This document shows positions 25,309 to 36,000 of a DNA stretch of 64,000 nucleotides, piece by piece (positions within the stretch are counted from its first letter, which is position 1; every line of letters begins with the position of its first letter). A program made the position numbers and the translations under genes. Source of the DNA: Gigaspora rosea. Its lineage: Eukaryota; Glomeromycota; Glomeromycetes; Diversisporales; Gigasporaceae. The stretch spans positions 15,665 to 79,664 of the forward strand of contig QKWP01001883.1 in the NCBI GenBank assembly GCA_003550325.1. Reading direction: 5' to 3'. The notes below the pieces were generated by a model. It worked only from the letters and a program-made list of their open reading frames with translations, was not told the origin of the DNA and searched no databases.

Positions 25309-25548
25309 ATCAGGTGTAATGTTACATGATCAAAAAATTCGTTCATTTTGTCAAAAATCACCTATAACTTAAAATTGAGTATATGAAACTACTCTTAGGA
25401 TTTTAACAAAAAAAATTCCTTGCAAAATTTTACTATAAAATCCTCTTTTGCCCATATACACAATCTATACTTCACTCTAACACTACCCTAACCCTAACCA
25501 ATAAAAAACGGGTTATTTTAATTGTTTTAATTTTACATTACACCTGAT
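25309..25548. repeat. ATCAGGTGTAATG-ended inverted-repeat element
   Basis: The left end atcaggtgtaatg (25309) and right end cattacacctgat (to 25548) are exact inverses of 13 bp. The interior contains accctaaccctaacc (about 25488). A related half-site, gatcaggtgtaatg, occurs at 49720 with the same aaaaaaaatt.cttgcaaaat interior. It is non-coding. Confidence 0.55.
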
Positions 25549-25621
25549 TTTATAATCTGCAGCAGGTGCGACAACATTGCATGTGCGATGTATAAATTAT
25601 TTTTTATAATATATTATATAA

Positions 25622-26656
25622 ATATATAATATTAAATAACTTTTGATCTACTAGTCCATTTTAAATGATTTTACTATCAAAATGATCATCTCAATGAGAC
25701 AATTATAGCAAGTCCAAAATTATTAAAATCCAATCATAGGGCCATAAGATCATTAAGGTTTTGTGTCATTATTATATATATTAAAATAGTAAATTGACCT
25801 GTCTAAAAAATCTTCATCCGGGTTACCCGACGAGTGGACTATGTATCACCTAAGTGGAAACAGGTCAGTTCAAAAAAAGGCACCACTCAGGTCACCCAAC
25901 AGGTGACCCAACGGGTGACCTGTTGGGTCACCTGGGTTAATTAAAAAAAAATCTCAAGTGGTTAATATGACTAGTGATTTGACCCAAGTGGGTTAACCTA
26001 TAGTTGGTGCTAAAATTAATTTTACAAATTAATATGGTTGCGGCATTGCTATATTTTTTGCTTTAATTGCTATGAGCTGTAAATCTGTAATGCCATAATG
26101 GCATAAAGTTGTAATTCTATAAAGCCATAATACCGTAATGCCATAATGCTGTAATGCAGAAATACATCTGCTATTATACTATTTATTAAAATTCTGTACT
26201 GCATTATGGTTTCCTTTAAATAATTTACTATTAAATATTTTTCGAATTTGATTCTGTTAACTTTGAGTTAGAGTGCTTTTTTCTACTCCGCCTTTTTGAG
26301 AGATAAATGCGATTATTTACAAATTTGCATTAATTTGTATCGGGTCACTCGTGGGTTGATCCACAGATTACCCGTGGGTCAACCCATGAGTCACCCACGA
26401 GTTGACCCACCTGTTCTCACACAGGCTATTACAACTTGACAAAGGTTACCTACCCACTTGTGGGTGACCTAGGTGTCATCTACCTGGGTCAAAACACTAT
26501 TTAAAATTTTATATATAATAATACAAAACCTTAACAATTTTGTAACCCTGTAATTTGATTTTAATGATTTTGGCTTGTTAGAATTATCTCATTGAGACAA
26601 TTATTTTGGTAGTAAAATTATTCAAAATGTCAAAAGTTATTTAATATTAATTTGTG
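25622..26656. repeat. 1-kb foldback element filled with GGGTCACC / GGTGACCC words
   Basis: Arms of about 165 bp (25622-25800 and 26495-26656) are inverted copies (core tctcaatgagacaatta / inverse). Inside each arm sits a cluster of cacccaacaggtgaccc and gggtcaacccatgag words. The centre (26080-26170) repeats taatgccataatg. It may be nested elements or one element with three internal repeat classes. It is non-coding. Confidence 0.6.
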
Positions 26657-27415
26657 ATCTATATACCAAATAGTAAAAATCTATAGTAATATCTGTTAAG
26701 TATATATAGTTATAATTACAATATCTGTGACTATTACAATTAATTACTACAACTACCAAGTACTGAAACTTAGACTATTTTATTTACAATCTAAACCTAC
26801 TAGAACTTACTATATATTTCACTTAGATACTCAACCTGGTTTTTTATATATTGCTTGTCTTTTAATAATATCTATAATACTGCTACCGGTATCACCAGGT
26901 TTGTATTTTAAGCCATCTTTGAATACTACTATAACCTGATTTGTATCTCAAGCTACTACTTTCCTGCTAGTATCTATAGCACTATATAAGCCTTTACAAA
27001 GTTCACCAAATTTTAGTGCTTTCTATTTTTTTTTTTAGTTTCTTTTTCTAGTCATATTCCTTATTTCTAATCACTTTTTTTTTTAAATTGCATTTCTACT
27101 TCCAATCTAAAAACCTGAAAGAGTCGATTAGCCAGAATTTATATGCCAATGGTCTTCCTTCTCTTGGTACATGCTTTTGAAACACATATCTTTTTCCTCT
27201 AGTATTACTTTGACGATCTGATTGATAAGGTCTTGCTATGAGCCTTTTTGTTATATATTTGCTTTCAGTCAGTTCATTTCAGTCAGTTCGCTTCTAGTCT
27301 ATTTCTGTTTAATTTCTGTTCAAGTACTATCAAAAGCTATAGGGTAACTTTCTTATAATTGGTCAATTTTATTCAATTGAATTTTATATAGTTTAGAGTA
27401 CTTTTAACTCTAAAT

Positions 27416-27575
27416 TAGAGATTGGAATTGTTTAACCATTTAAAAATTGCTCTATAGTTCCAAGCAGAATTATGTTGATCATGGGCCAGAATTATTTTAA
27501 TACCGGCCAAATTAAATGGTTAAATGGTTAAACAATTAAACAATTAAGAAAAATTTTAGGCGGTTTCAATCCCTA
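27416..27575. mobile_element. hAT-type MITE, TAACCGNTTAA-rich family, copy 2
   Basis: The ends are TAGAGATTGGAA and ...TTTCAATCCCTA. The exact 8-bp duplication CTCTAAAT flanks it at 27408-27415 and 27576-27583. The interior shares gaattatgttgatcatgggc with the copy at 13954-14117, and attaaatggttaaatggtta repeats lie near the right end. Length 160 bp, non-coding. Confidence 0.85.
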
Positions 27576-28780
27576 CTCTAAATTAGTAAATTTTTTTTAA
27601 AAAATGTAATTCTGTTTATAATACTATGGAAAACTCTTTATAAACAAAGCTTTAAGTATTTTGGGTATCTTTGGGATTTATTCTATTCAGGTATACTTTA
27701 CTTAGAGATGAATTTAAGTAGAAAAATGATAAAGTATAATAAATATATATATTAAAATTTCTAATTAGCTCACAAAAGTGTAACTAGCCTGTTTGAAAAA
27801 AGAGTTTAAAATACATTATAACTTTATAATAATATTAAATTAAATTAGCTTTATCAGCGAATTATATAAACGTAATCTTACGTAAGATATTACAGCCCGT
27901 AATATTACAAAAATCTTACGATCGATGCAGTTTATTACATAATATATTACGTTATATTATGGTAATATTACGGTTATTATTTCGAAATATTTCAAAATAT
28001 ATTGCGAAATAGACTAAAACAATGCAAATTACCCTTCTCTACAGGGGTCGCATGCTCATGCAGATCAATAAACTAATGCATGCAGGAGGTGATATTTTGA
28101 TCTTTTCGTATTGTTTCGCAATATTTTTGCAAATTTTTAAAATTTTTAAAAAATAAATAAACGATATACATATTCATATAATCATGCTTTTTTACAGGTT
28201 TTCGCAATATTTCGCATGGTTTCGCAATTTAATACAAAATTTTATATTTTTTTATTTATTATTATTACACATTAAATTTTACATTTATTAAATATACATT
28301 TTTAATTAATATTACATACTTTATTATATATTACGTATTATTTTTATATTATTACAAATATTTTAAACTACTTTCACACTTTGTCGCATCTAATTCTATT
28401 ACTATATACAAAAAACTACTCTAAACACTTATTTTCGCTCATCCCACAGTTAGCTATAAAAAAATAAACTATTATATTTCTAATATTCGCTCATATTTGC
28501 TTATATTCCTGTATTCGCTACTTCAAAAGTTAGGTCGTTTTCTTGCAAAGTTTCGAAAGGAATAAGGAATAAATAAAATAAAATTAAAAAAAATAAGTAA
28601 AAAAAAACAAAAACAAAAAACAAACACGAAAAAATATCAAAAAAACAAAAACGAAAAAAATAAACTATTATATTTGCTTATATTTGCTCATATTCAATTA
28701 TATTTGATTATATTCGTTCATATTCGTAACTTCTTGCAAAGTGCCAGAGATGTTAGAATTGGTGTTCTTGTAAAGTGCCG

Positions 28781-29484
28781 NNNNNNNNNNNNNNNNNNNN
28801 NNNNNNNNNNNNNNNNNNNNNNNNNNNNNNNNNNNNNNNNNNNNNNNNNNNNNNNNNNNNNNNNNNNNNNNNNNNNNNNNNNNNNNNNNNNNNNNNNNNN
28901 NNNNNNNNNNNNNNNNNNNNNNNNNNNNNNNNNNNNNNNNNNNNNNNNNNNNNNNNNNNNNNNNNNNNNNNNNNNNNNNNNNNNNNNNNNNNNNNNNNNN
29001 NNNNNNNNNNNNNNNNNNNNNNNNNNNNNNNNNNNNNNNNNNNNNNNNNNNNNNNNNNNNNNNNNNNNNNNNNNNNNNNNNNNNNNNNNNNNNNNNNNNN
29101 NNNNNNNNNNNNNNNNNNNNNNNNNNNNNNNNNNNNNNNNNNNNNNNNNNNNNNNNNNNNNNNNNNNNNNNNNNNNNNNNNNNNNNNNNNNNNNNNNNNN
29201 NNNNNNNNNNNNNNNNNNNNNNNNNNNNNNNNNNNNNNNNNNNNNNNNNNNNNNNNNNNNNNNNNNNNNNNNNNNNNNNNNNNNNNNNNNNNNNNNNNNN
29301 NNNNNNNNNNNNNNNNNNNNNNNNNNNNNNNNNNNNNNNNNNNNNNNNNNNNNNNNNNNNNNNNNNNNNNNNNNNNNNNNNNNNNNNNNNNNNNNNNNNN
29401 NNNNNNNNNNNNNNNNNNNNNNNNNNNNNNNNNNNNNNNNNNNNNNNNNNNNNNNNNNNNNNNNNNNNNNNNNNNNNNNNNNNN
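28781..29484. other. Assembly gap (704 N)
   Basis: Every base is N. Open frames reported across it are artefacts. The right edge is a poly-A/purine tract matching the start of the window. Confidence 1.
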
Positions 29485-29815
29485 AAAAAAAAAAAAAAGA
29501 GAGAGGAAAAAAAGGAAAAGAGGGATAAAAGGAAGAGAGGGTTAAAAGAGAGAGTGGGTAAAAATTGTGCAAAGCGGTCTTTTTATTTTTTTTTAGATAA
29601 TAGGTTTTTTTTTTTTAAAGTTTTTTGGCTCAATTTGTGGTATATATATTTATGATTCTTGGTAGCTTGTGGATTAAACGGGCTTAAGAGATTTTGAACT
29701 TTTCAAAAATTTTTTTTTTTTTTTTTACCCAGTGATTCAGGTTGAAATTTTTGTGATGCAGTTAAAACACTATGCAATTGTTAAAGATCTGTTAATTGTT
29801 ATATATCATTACAAT
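29485..29815. repeat. Dispersed repeat copy B, adjoining the gap
   Basis: The purine tract, T-runs and the block gtgatt...gaaatttttgt, aaaacactatgcaattg, aaagatctgttaatt match 1-285. This is direct evidence of a dispersed repeat at both places. Confidence 0.65.
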
Positions 29816-30654
29816 TAAAAAACAAAATAGAAGATACAAAAGATCTAATCTGATCTTGTAGTACAGAATTTGAACATTGTCGAACTATTTCGAACTATTT
29901 CGAAAAATCAGTCTAATGCATGATCCAGGTTACAGATCTACTGATCCAGCTTGGTTTCCTAGTCCTAAAATATTTTGAAAGGGTTCGAAATATTTCGTAA
30001 TATATTTCGAAATATTTCAGAATTACTTTTGTAATATTTCGAAATATTTCGAAATATATTACGTAATATTTTGATTATTTACGGTTCGTAAGACCTTATG
30101 TAAAATTACGCTATTATAAATTTGCTGATGCTTATAATGCCAAAGTTTTACTTAGATATGAAGAGATATTAGTAAGTAGTTTTATATTTTAGGATCTAAA
30201 ATTAATACCCAAATCTGAAATTTTTAGTACTATTTAAGGATGCAATAAAAAACTTATGTTTAATTTTTTTTAAATAATAAACAGGTTCTATTTTATTTAT
30301 TCCTGAAAGATAGTTTTATTATGTATTGTGGAATATGTATTATGATTCTATATTTGATATTTAATAAAAAATTTTATTATTTATATAGCAATAGATATCT
30401 ATTACGTATAATTTTTTTGTCTAAATTAAATTGTATTTAAGTACTAGTCCATGAGTGATCAACAGTAGCATCATAGTAAAATTTGGTAAAAGTTTAATAT
30501 AAATTTTTATATTAATATGAAATTCATAGCTGTTACAAAGTAAAGTTAATTTTTACTAAGTTAACCTTCTTTTTACCTCTAATAAAGTTGTAGTGCTAGT
30601 TTTTATGAATCTAATAATGGTAAGTTTGTTAAAATTAACTTGGTAATTCTTGAA

Positions 30655-31389
30655 TACCGTATTTGCGCATAATAATGCCCCCCTGTGTGTTATTTTTGGT
30701 CCCTATGCACTATTTTGAAATGCACATGCACCTTATTTTGAATCAAAATGTAATTTTTTTGAAATTCTGTACCGGTATTCAAAGTAAGCTGCATGGGTGC
30801 TATGATAATACCAAATTAGCAAAATGCTTCAAATGTTAATAAAAAGAATATTACCTCTTGTATCGTTAGTAGAGTTGCAGGCGAAACTTGGATCATTGGA
30901 ATGTGCCGTATTGAAACTCAGTTATAACAAGCAGTAACTGGTCAATTAAAAATGCGGCAAATCGAAACCTGCAACTTCACTGATATAGTAACAGCATCAT
31001 TTGATTTCTATATCCAATTAGAATCAAGAATTTTGGACGAACGCAAAACTCGAATGTAAACCATGCTCTACGTACTTCGTATGATCTAGTCGACTAAATC
31101 AGCTAAATATAGTAATTTATATATAAATTTTTTAGTCAACTAAATCAATTCCTATCCCTACTTCGTACTATGTTCCTGGTAAAAATAATTTTCTGTTTTT
31201 GTCACGATTGAGTTGAATTTAGTATTTGAATTTTGAATCTTTTATTACATTTTAAAACATTAATTAAATAAAAGGGGGCGCGTTATTTCGGGATGCACAT
31301 GGGCGCTATTTTGAGCAAATTAGCTAAATTTTTTGAAAAGTTGAAATCCGAATTAACGCCCCAGCCTGCTATTATGCACAAATACGGTA
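30655..31389. mobile_element. TACCGTATTTGC-family element, long form
   Basis: The ends TACCGTATTTGCGCATAATAA and ...TTATGCACAAATACGGTA are inverses with few mismatches. The sub-terminal parts repeat tgcac, gcgttattt and gcgctattttga words. Shorter relatives lie at 43459-43681 and 63682-63910. The 96-residue frame at 31293-31583 is within this repeat and not a gene. Confidence 0.6.
31082..31159. mobile_element. Very short hAT-like element with ACTTCGTA duplication
   Basis: Flanks ACTTCGTA occur at 31074-31081 and 31160-31167. The right end reads ...CCTATCCCT(A), and the inverted words tagtcgactaaatc / ttagtcaactaaatc lie inside. At 78 bp, with a decayed left end, it may be an internally deleted hAT MITE nested in the 30655-31389 element. 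Confidence 0.4.
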
Positions 31390-31876
31390 TTTTAAATTTT
31401 TCTAGTATTTATATAAAATTTCTTAAATTTACAAAGAAATTTTATATAAATACAAGGAAAAAGTTAAAATATTTCAAGAATTACCAAGTTAATTTTAACA
31501 AACTTACCATTATTAGATTTATAAAAACTAGCGCTACAACTTTTATTAGAGGTAGAAAGAAGGTTAACTTAGTAAAAAATTAACTTTACTTTGTAGCAGC
31601 TGTGGATTTCATATTAATAATACTTAATCGTTTAGTCTATTTCTAATACCTGATACTGAGTTGTAGTGTACGTATGCATTATGTGAATTCAAGGTGCATA
31701 TACGAAAATCAATAATATATAATAATAAATAAAAAATTTTGATTGGCCACAGTTGGTGCAAAATAACCAATCATGACGCGATATTCAATTTACGTGAGTT
31801 ATCCTATAGATAAATTACCGAGTTTGAACCGGCCCAATTAACTTATGGGCCTGAAAATTCAGGCCCAGGCCCGACC

Positions 31877-32209
31877 TAGGGATGGCAAAGTCCTTAAGTC
31901 CGGGACTTTAGAACCTGGTTTTGGGACCTGGTCTTTAAAGACTTGGTCCCAATTTTAGGACCTAGGTCCATAGGTCCACAATAGGTCCTAATATAAAATA
32001 TATTAGAACTTAAAAATATTAATAATAAAATAGTAAACAAAGAATTTTAATTGGTTATAAAGTATTAGAACTAAGTCCAAGAACTTAATCCTATTGGTCG
32101 AGCATAAGTTCTAGGACTTATTATATGAGGACCTAGTCCTTAGGTCCGCGTGATAGGACTTACAGGTCCTAGGACCAAGACTGGACCTGAACTGACTTTA
32201 CCATCCCTA
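31877..32209. mobile_element. hAT-type MITE filled with AGGTCCTAGGACCT words
   Basis: The ends are TAGGGATGGCAAAGTC and ...GACTTTACCATCCCTA. The exact 8-bp duplication GCCCGACC flanks it at 31869-31876 and 32210-32217. The interior has more than ten forms of aggtcc, ggacct and cctagg. Length 333 bp. A second copy in opposite orientation is split at 39556-39930. The 89-residue frame at 32150-32419 begins in this element and is not supported. Confidence 0.88.
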
Positions 32210-32219
32210 GCCCGACCTG

Positions 32220-33060
32220 AACCCAGCTCAACCTGCAAATTATCGGGTTTGGCCCGGCCCATTGCACATTGCACACCCTACTCATACATGGGGTCACCAA
32301 AATTCCGGTCCGGAATACGTCGGGTGTATCGGACTACTGGTCGGCTGGATCGGAACCGATCAATTTGTATAAGAACATTAAAATTTTTACTAATGAGATC
32401 ATATTCATCCATAAGGTAAAAATGCCCAGCTGATAATTTTGCAAAGAATCTGCTAACCACTAGAGCTAAATGCTGACCTAAATCCGACCCGGAAATTTGG
32501 TGACCCTCCTGTATAATAGATTTGGTTAATCCATAAAACAGCGACATTTTTTTTAGAGAAAAATTTTAAATGACCAATTTATTTAAATAAGGTTTGGATT
32601 TTATATAAATACGGGCGATCAGTTTAAGAGGTCACCAAATAGTAATGCCTCTTGTGCATTATTGTTTCTTAGTCTTCATTCTTCTTCGGAAAAGCTTGGA
32701 AACTATCCCATTTTTACTCCCTAAAAAAAAAATAAATAAAATAAATGTAAGTCACAAAAAATTGTAATTATGGTCTTTAAACATTATCTATTGTCTCCAT
32801 ATTTTCGAGGGAAGGAGGAAATTTTTTTTTTTTTAAAAAAAAAAAAACTTCCTTGCTCAGCCCAAATAGAAACCAGTAAACTTGCTCACAAAATCTCCAC
32901 CCGTTACATAGCGTGTTAACTTTTTTCCGATTTAGCTTATTCTGTCTAAACTTTATTCGGACTAATTCAGTTCTATATATATCATCATATGACAATGTAC
33001 AATGCCTCTTAAATGGAGAAAAAAAACCAGAATACCTAGGCATTATATTATTAGCAAGCT
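32220..33060. other. Intergenic DNA downstream of the mannosidase gene
   Basis: The short frames 32278-32547 and 32777-33043 (minus) show no family resemblance. The second starts 29 bp beyond the mannosidase stop codon and is best read as its 3' untranslated region. Confidence 0.45.
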
Positions 33061-33071
33061 AGCTACATTGC

Positions 33072-36000
33072 TCACCTCAGAGTCGCCTTTAATGTGATAA
33101 ATTGAAATGGTTTGAACTTAATAATAGCACCTTCGGTTGAATGATAATCAATCTTAATTTGTTTATCTTCTAAAATGTTTGTTTCATAAAGTTTTTCAAA
33201 CGAAAATGAACTACATATTCAATGAAATACAGTTTTGATTACTTTTAGCATACAAACATAAAACTCATATGGTTTTAGATAGATAAAGCATGCACCTTTG
33301 TAATTTAGCTGTAGCATGTCCACCAAAAGCCTCATATAGTCGTAAAACTATTTCATCAGAATCTTCTGCACGCTTAACTGTATCCAAAATAACGTTCGGT
33401 GCACCTTCAACGGTGAAATATGATTTTGGACCATGTGAAAGAGCGATTTCCTTGGATGTGGCTCTGTTTTAAAAGATCACAATAATAAGTGAATAATTGA
33501 ATATTTTTAAAATAATCAATAAAAACGTCAATATGAACAAAATACAATATATAATAACCTCACAATCAATGGCACATTAAATTGGTATGCCTCACGAACG
33601 ACATTCGATTCCAGAAAGGAACCAGTATGTGGAAGTAGTGCATATTTGAATTCGTGAACTCCAATGTCACAATATTTATCTGGTGCCTATTAATGATAGC
33701 CAATTAGGTGTTAAGTCATTTAAGCAACTTTAAGAAGTAACACTAACCTTTGGCGACCTCAAGAGAGATAGACGCATAACATTTCCGTGAGTAGCATAAC
33801 CTGTTCAATGAATAATTAAACAGTTGTTCATTATAAAGTCTTCCAGTATATTAAAAATAACTTACCATATTTACAATCATTCAATAAAGCAACACCATAT
33901 CCGTACTCCGATAGATCTGCAAATTTATGACCACAAACTTCAAATTTAGCCGTATCCCATGAGGTGTTATAGTGCGTGGGACGTTGAATAAAACCAAATT
34001 GTGTCTCATATGTGGCCTAGGAAAACATTAAAATAATAAGTTTCTATTGAACCAACTGACAATAAATATATTAAATATATAAAAATGGCTTACAAAATCA
34101 CTGTAAATGTCAAATGGAAATTCCACTTTCTGTAGAAAAAATGACAATTAAAATATAATGCAAATTAGTCATAATAATGATAAATCAATTCACATTATCA
34201 AAAACTTCGCAATTTTAGCATTAATGTAAACTTTTACTTACCAAGAATTGTCTGTTTTCGTTCCAATCAACTCGTGTTTCAAAATCGAGTCTTGGAGACA
34301 CAGAAGTTAAAACTATCGTTTGACATAATTTACTAGTCTCGCTTAGATTAGTCTCCAATGACAAAGCAGAACGAAGTGGTCCTTGTTCAATAATCTATTA
34401 ATAATGCAAAGTACGATAATGCAAAGTTTAATTATGTTAAGGTATTATAATTAAGTCATAGATAATTTTACCTTAACAGTTCCTCCAAGGCCAACATCGC
34501 GTCCTTTTTGCAGATGATAAATTTCCACTATACATGAAACTTTTAGTTAATAAAATGTTTAAATAAGATTATTAACTGCTAACCTGAAAATACACTTACC
34601 ATCCCATGCTACGATGAAAAAAAAAAACAAACCATTAATATTTCAATGAAAACTATTATCGAAAATAAAAGAAACACATACCATCCCAGAATAGTGGCTA
34701 AGAGTATAATACCAAATAAGTATGGCGTAATTCAAAACAAAGGAAGTCTATATAATAATGATCACTCACAATATCCTCATAAAGCTTGAATAGATTTCCA
34801 TATTGCCCGGATGGTATAATTTCGCGACTAAAATATCAAAGCAAATTTTGAACTTTTGATTCAAATTTAAAGAAATAATATGTAATATACAATATTTATA
34901 ATAACAAATTTTTACTTAAGCTTTCGATCGACTAAACTGAACAAGTGACCATGTCGATTGAATTTGGCAGTGATAAATTGATTTTCCAAACAATAACAGT
35001 CGTCATCCGTTTTACAAGCTGATAATTTTGTAGAAAATAATGTTTATTTGCTGTATAAAAACAGTAATTTTCATTATGTGTAATGCTTACCAGTAACTGG
35101 AGTCACATCTAAACTATCTCGAATATTAACGTTTCGTGATCCCATTCCAACCGTATCTTTGACTAAAATTAGCATATAAATGACAAGTCAAACCTCACAT
35201 AAATCTGTTTATGCAGTTATATTATATAGCAGAAAATAATTGCTTACCAAGTACATATCCGGACTTTTTATCCTCTGCATATTGGGCCAAGGTATCCAAA
35301 CCATTGCACACGGGAACTTTAACAATTTCAGTTCTATGCCAACCAAGTGTATTAAAGACGACAAATCCTAGAAGTAGCAATAATTGTAAACTTTGAATTG
35401 TGGTCACCTTATCATTTTTATACTACAAACCTTTGTTTGGGCTAGAAGCAGTGACCGAAATTTTAAGAAGAGTATCAAGAGCATCTTCCAAAAGTTTTGT
35501 CCCTTCATAATTAAATATAATATAAAATATTTTATATTTAATTGAGAAATGGCCTTAACACAAATCACTGATTACTAAATAAATATACCTATATTTTCAA
35601 CTTCTTGATAAAACTGAAGTTGAGTTGTAATAAATATCATTAAATTAATAGATAATAACTTTCTATAACAGTTTTTTCTTTACCTTATTCGCATCATCGT
35701 ATACTATTCCAATAGAAGAGCCTGGCAATACATCATGGAATTGATTCCTAAAGAATAATAAAAATTAAATTAATCAAATGAAATATTTAAAACTTTATAA
35801 TTAAATGAGAGATAATTACAGTAACACATATTTCCACATTTTATCCAATTGGTCTTTAGGATAACTATTAAAAACAAAATTTAGTCAAATGCCAATATAT
35901 CTTTTAAGAAAATATACGTGCCCATTAAGTTACATACACACGATTATGTTTATCGATAAGAGAAAAACTATGTAGCATTTCAACATCACGTAAAAGCAAC

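Larger units (their letters stand above)
27846..30136. repeat. 2.3-kb inverted-end element around the gap, rich in TTTCGAAATA
   Basis: The left end (27846-28015) and right end (29990-30136) are inverted and diverged copies: tatcagcgaattatataaa / inverse of aaatttgctgatgc, then cgtaat.ttac and cttacg words. Both sides contain many tttcgaaatatttcg or tttcgcaat words. The middle holds the 704-base gap and repeat copy B (29485-29815), so it may be a nested composite. Confidence 0.45.
30509..31619. repeat. Foldback element interrupted by another element
   Basis: Arms of about 145 bp (30509-30654 and 31476-31619) are inverted copies, e.g. ttggtaattcttgaa and ttcaagaattaccaa. The left arm ends exactly where a TACCGTATTTGCGC element (30655-31389) begins, so that element appears inserted in or beside the loop. 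Confidence 0.6.

Noticed and set aside
28674..29572. Three long frames of 256-284 residues
   Set aside because: They consist almost wholly of undetermined residues across the N gap.
32150..32419. 89-residue frame sharing PRTKTGPELTLPSL with 39500-39712
   Set aside because: The shared peptide is the translated end of the AGGTCC-family MITE, not a protein family.
35222..35407. 61-residue frames at 35211-35407 and similar short frames at 37472-37720, 38394-38594, 33290-33472
   Set aside because: They are exons of the AMS1 gene or their antisense shadows.
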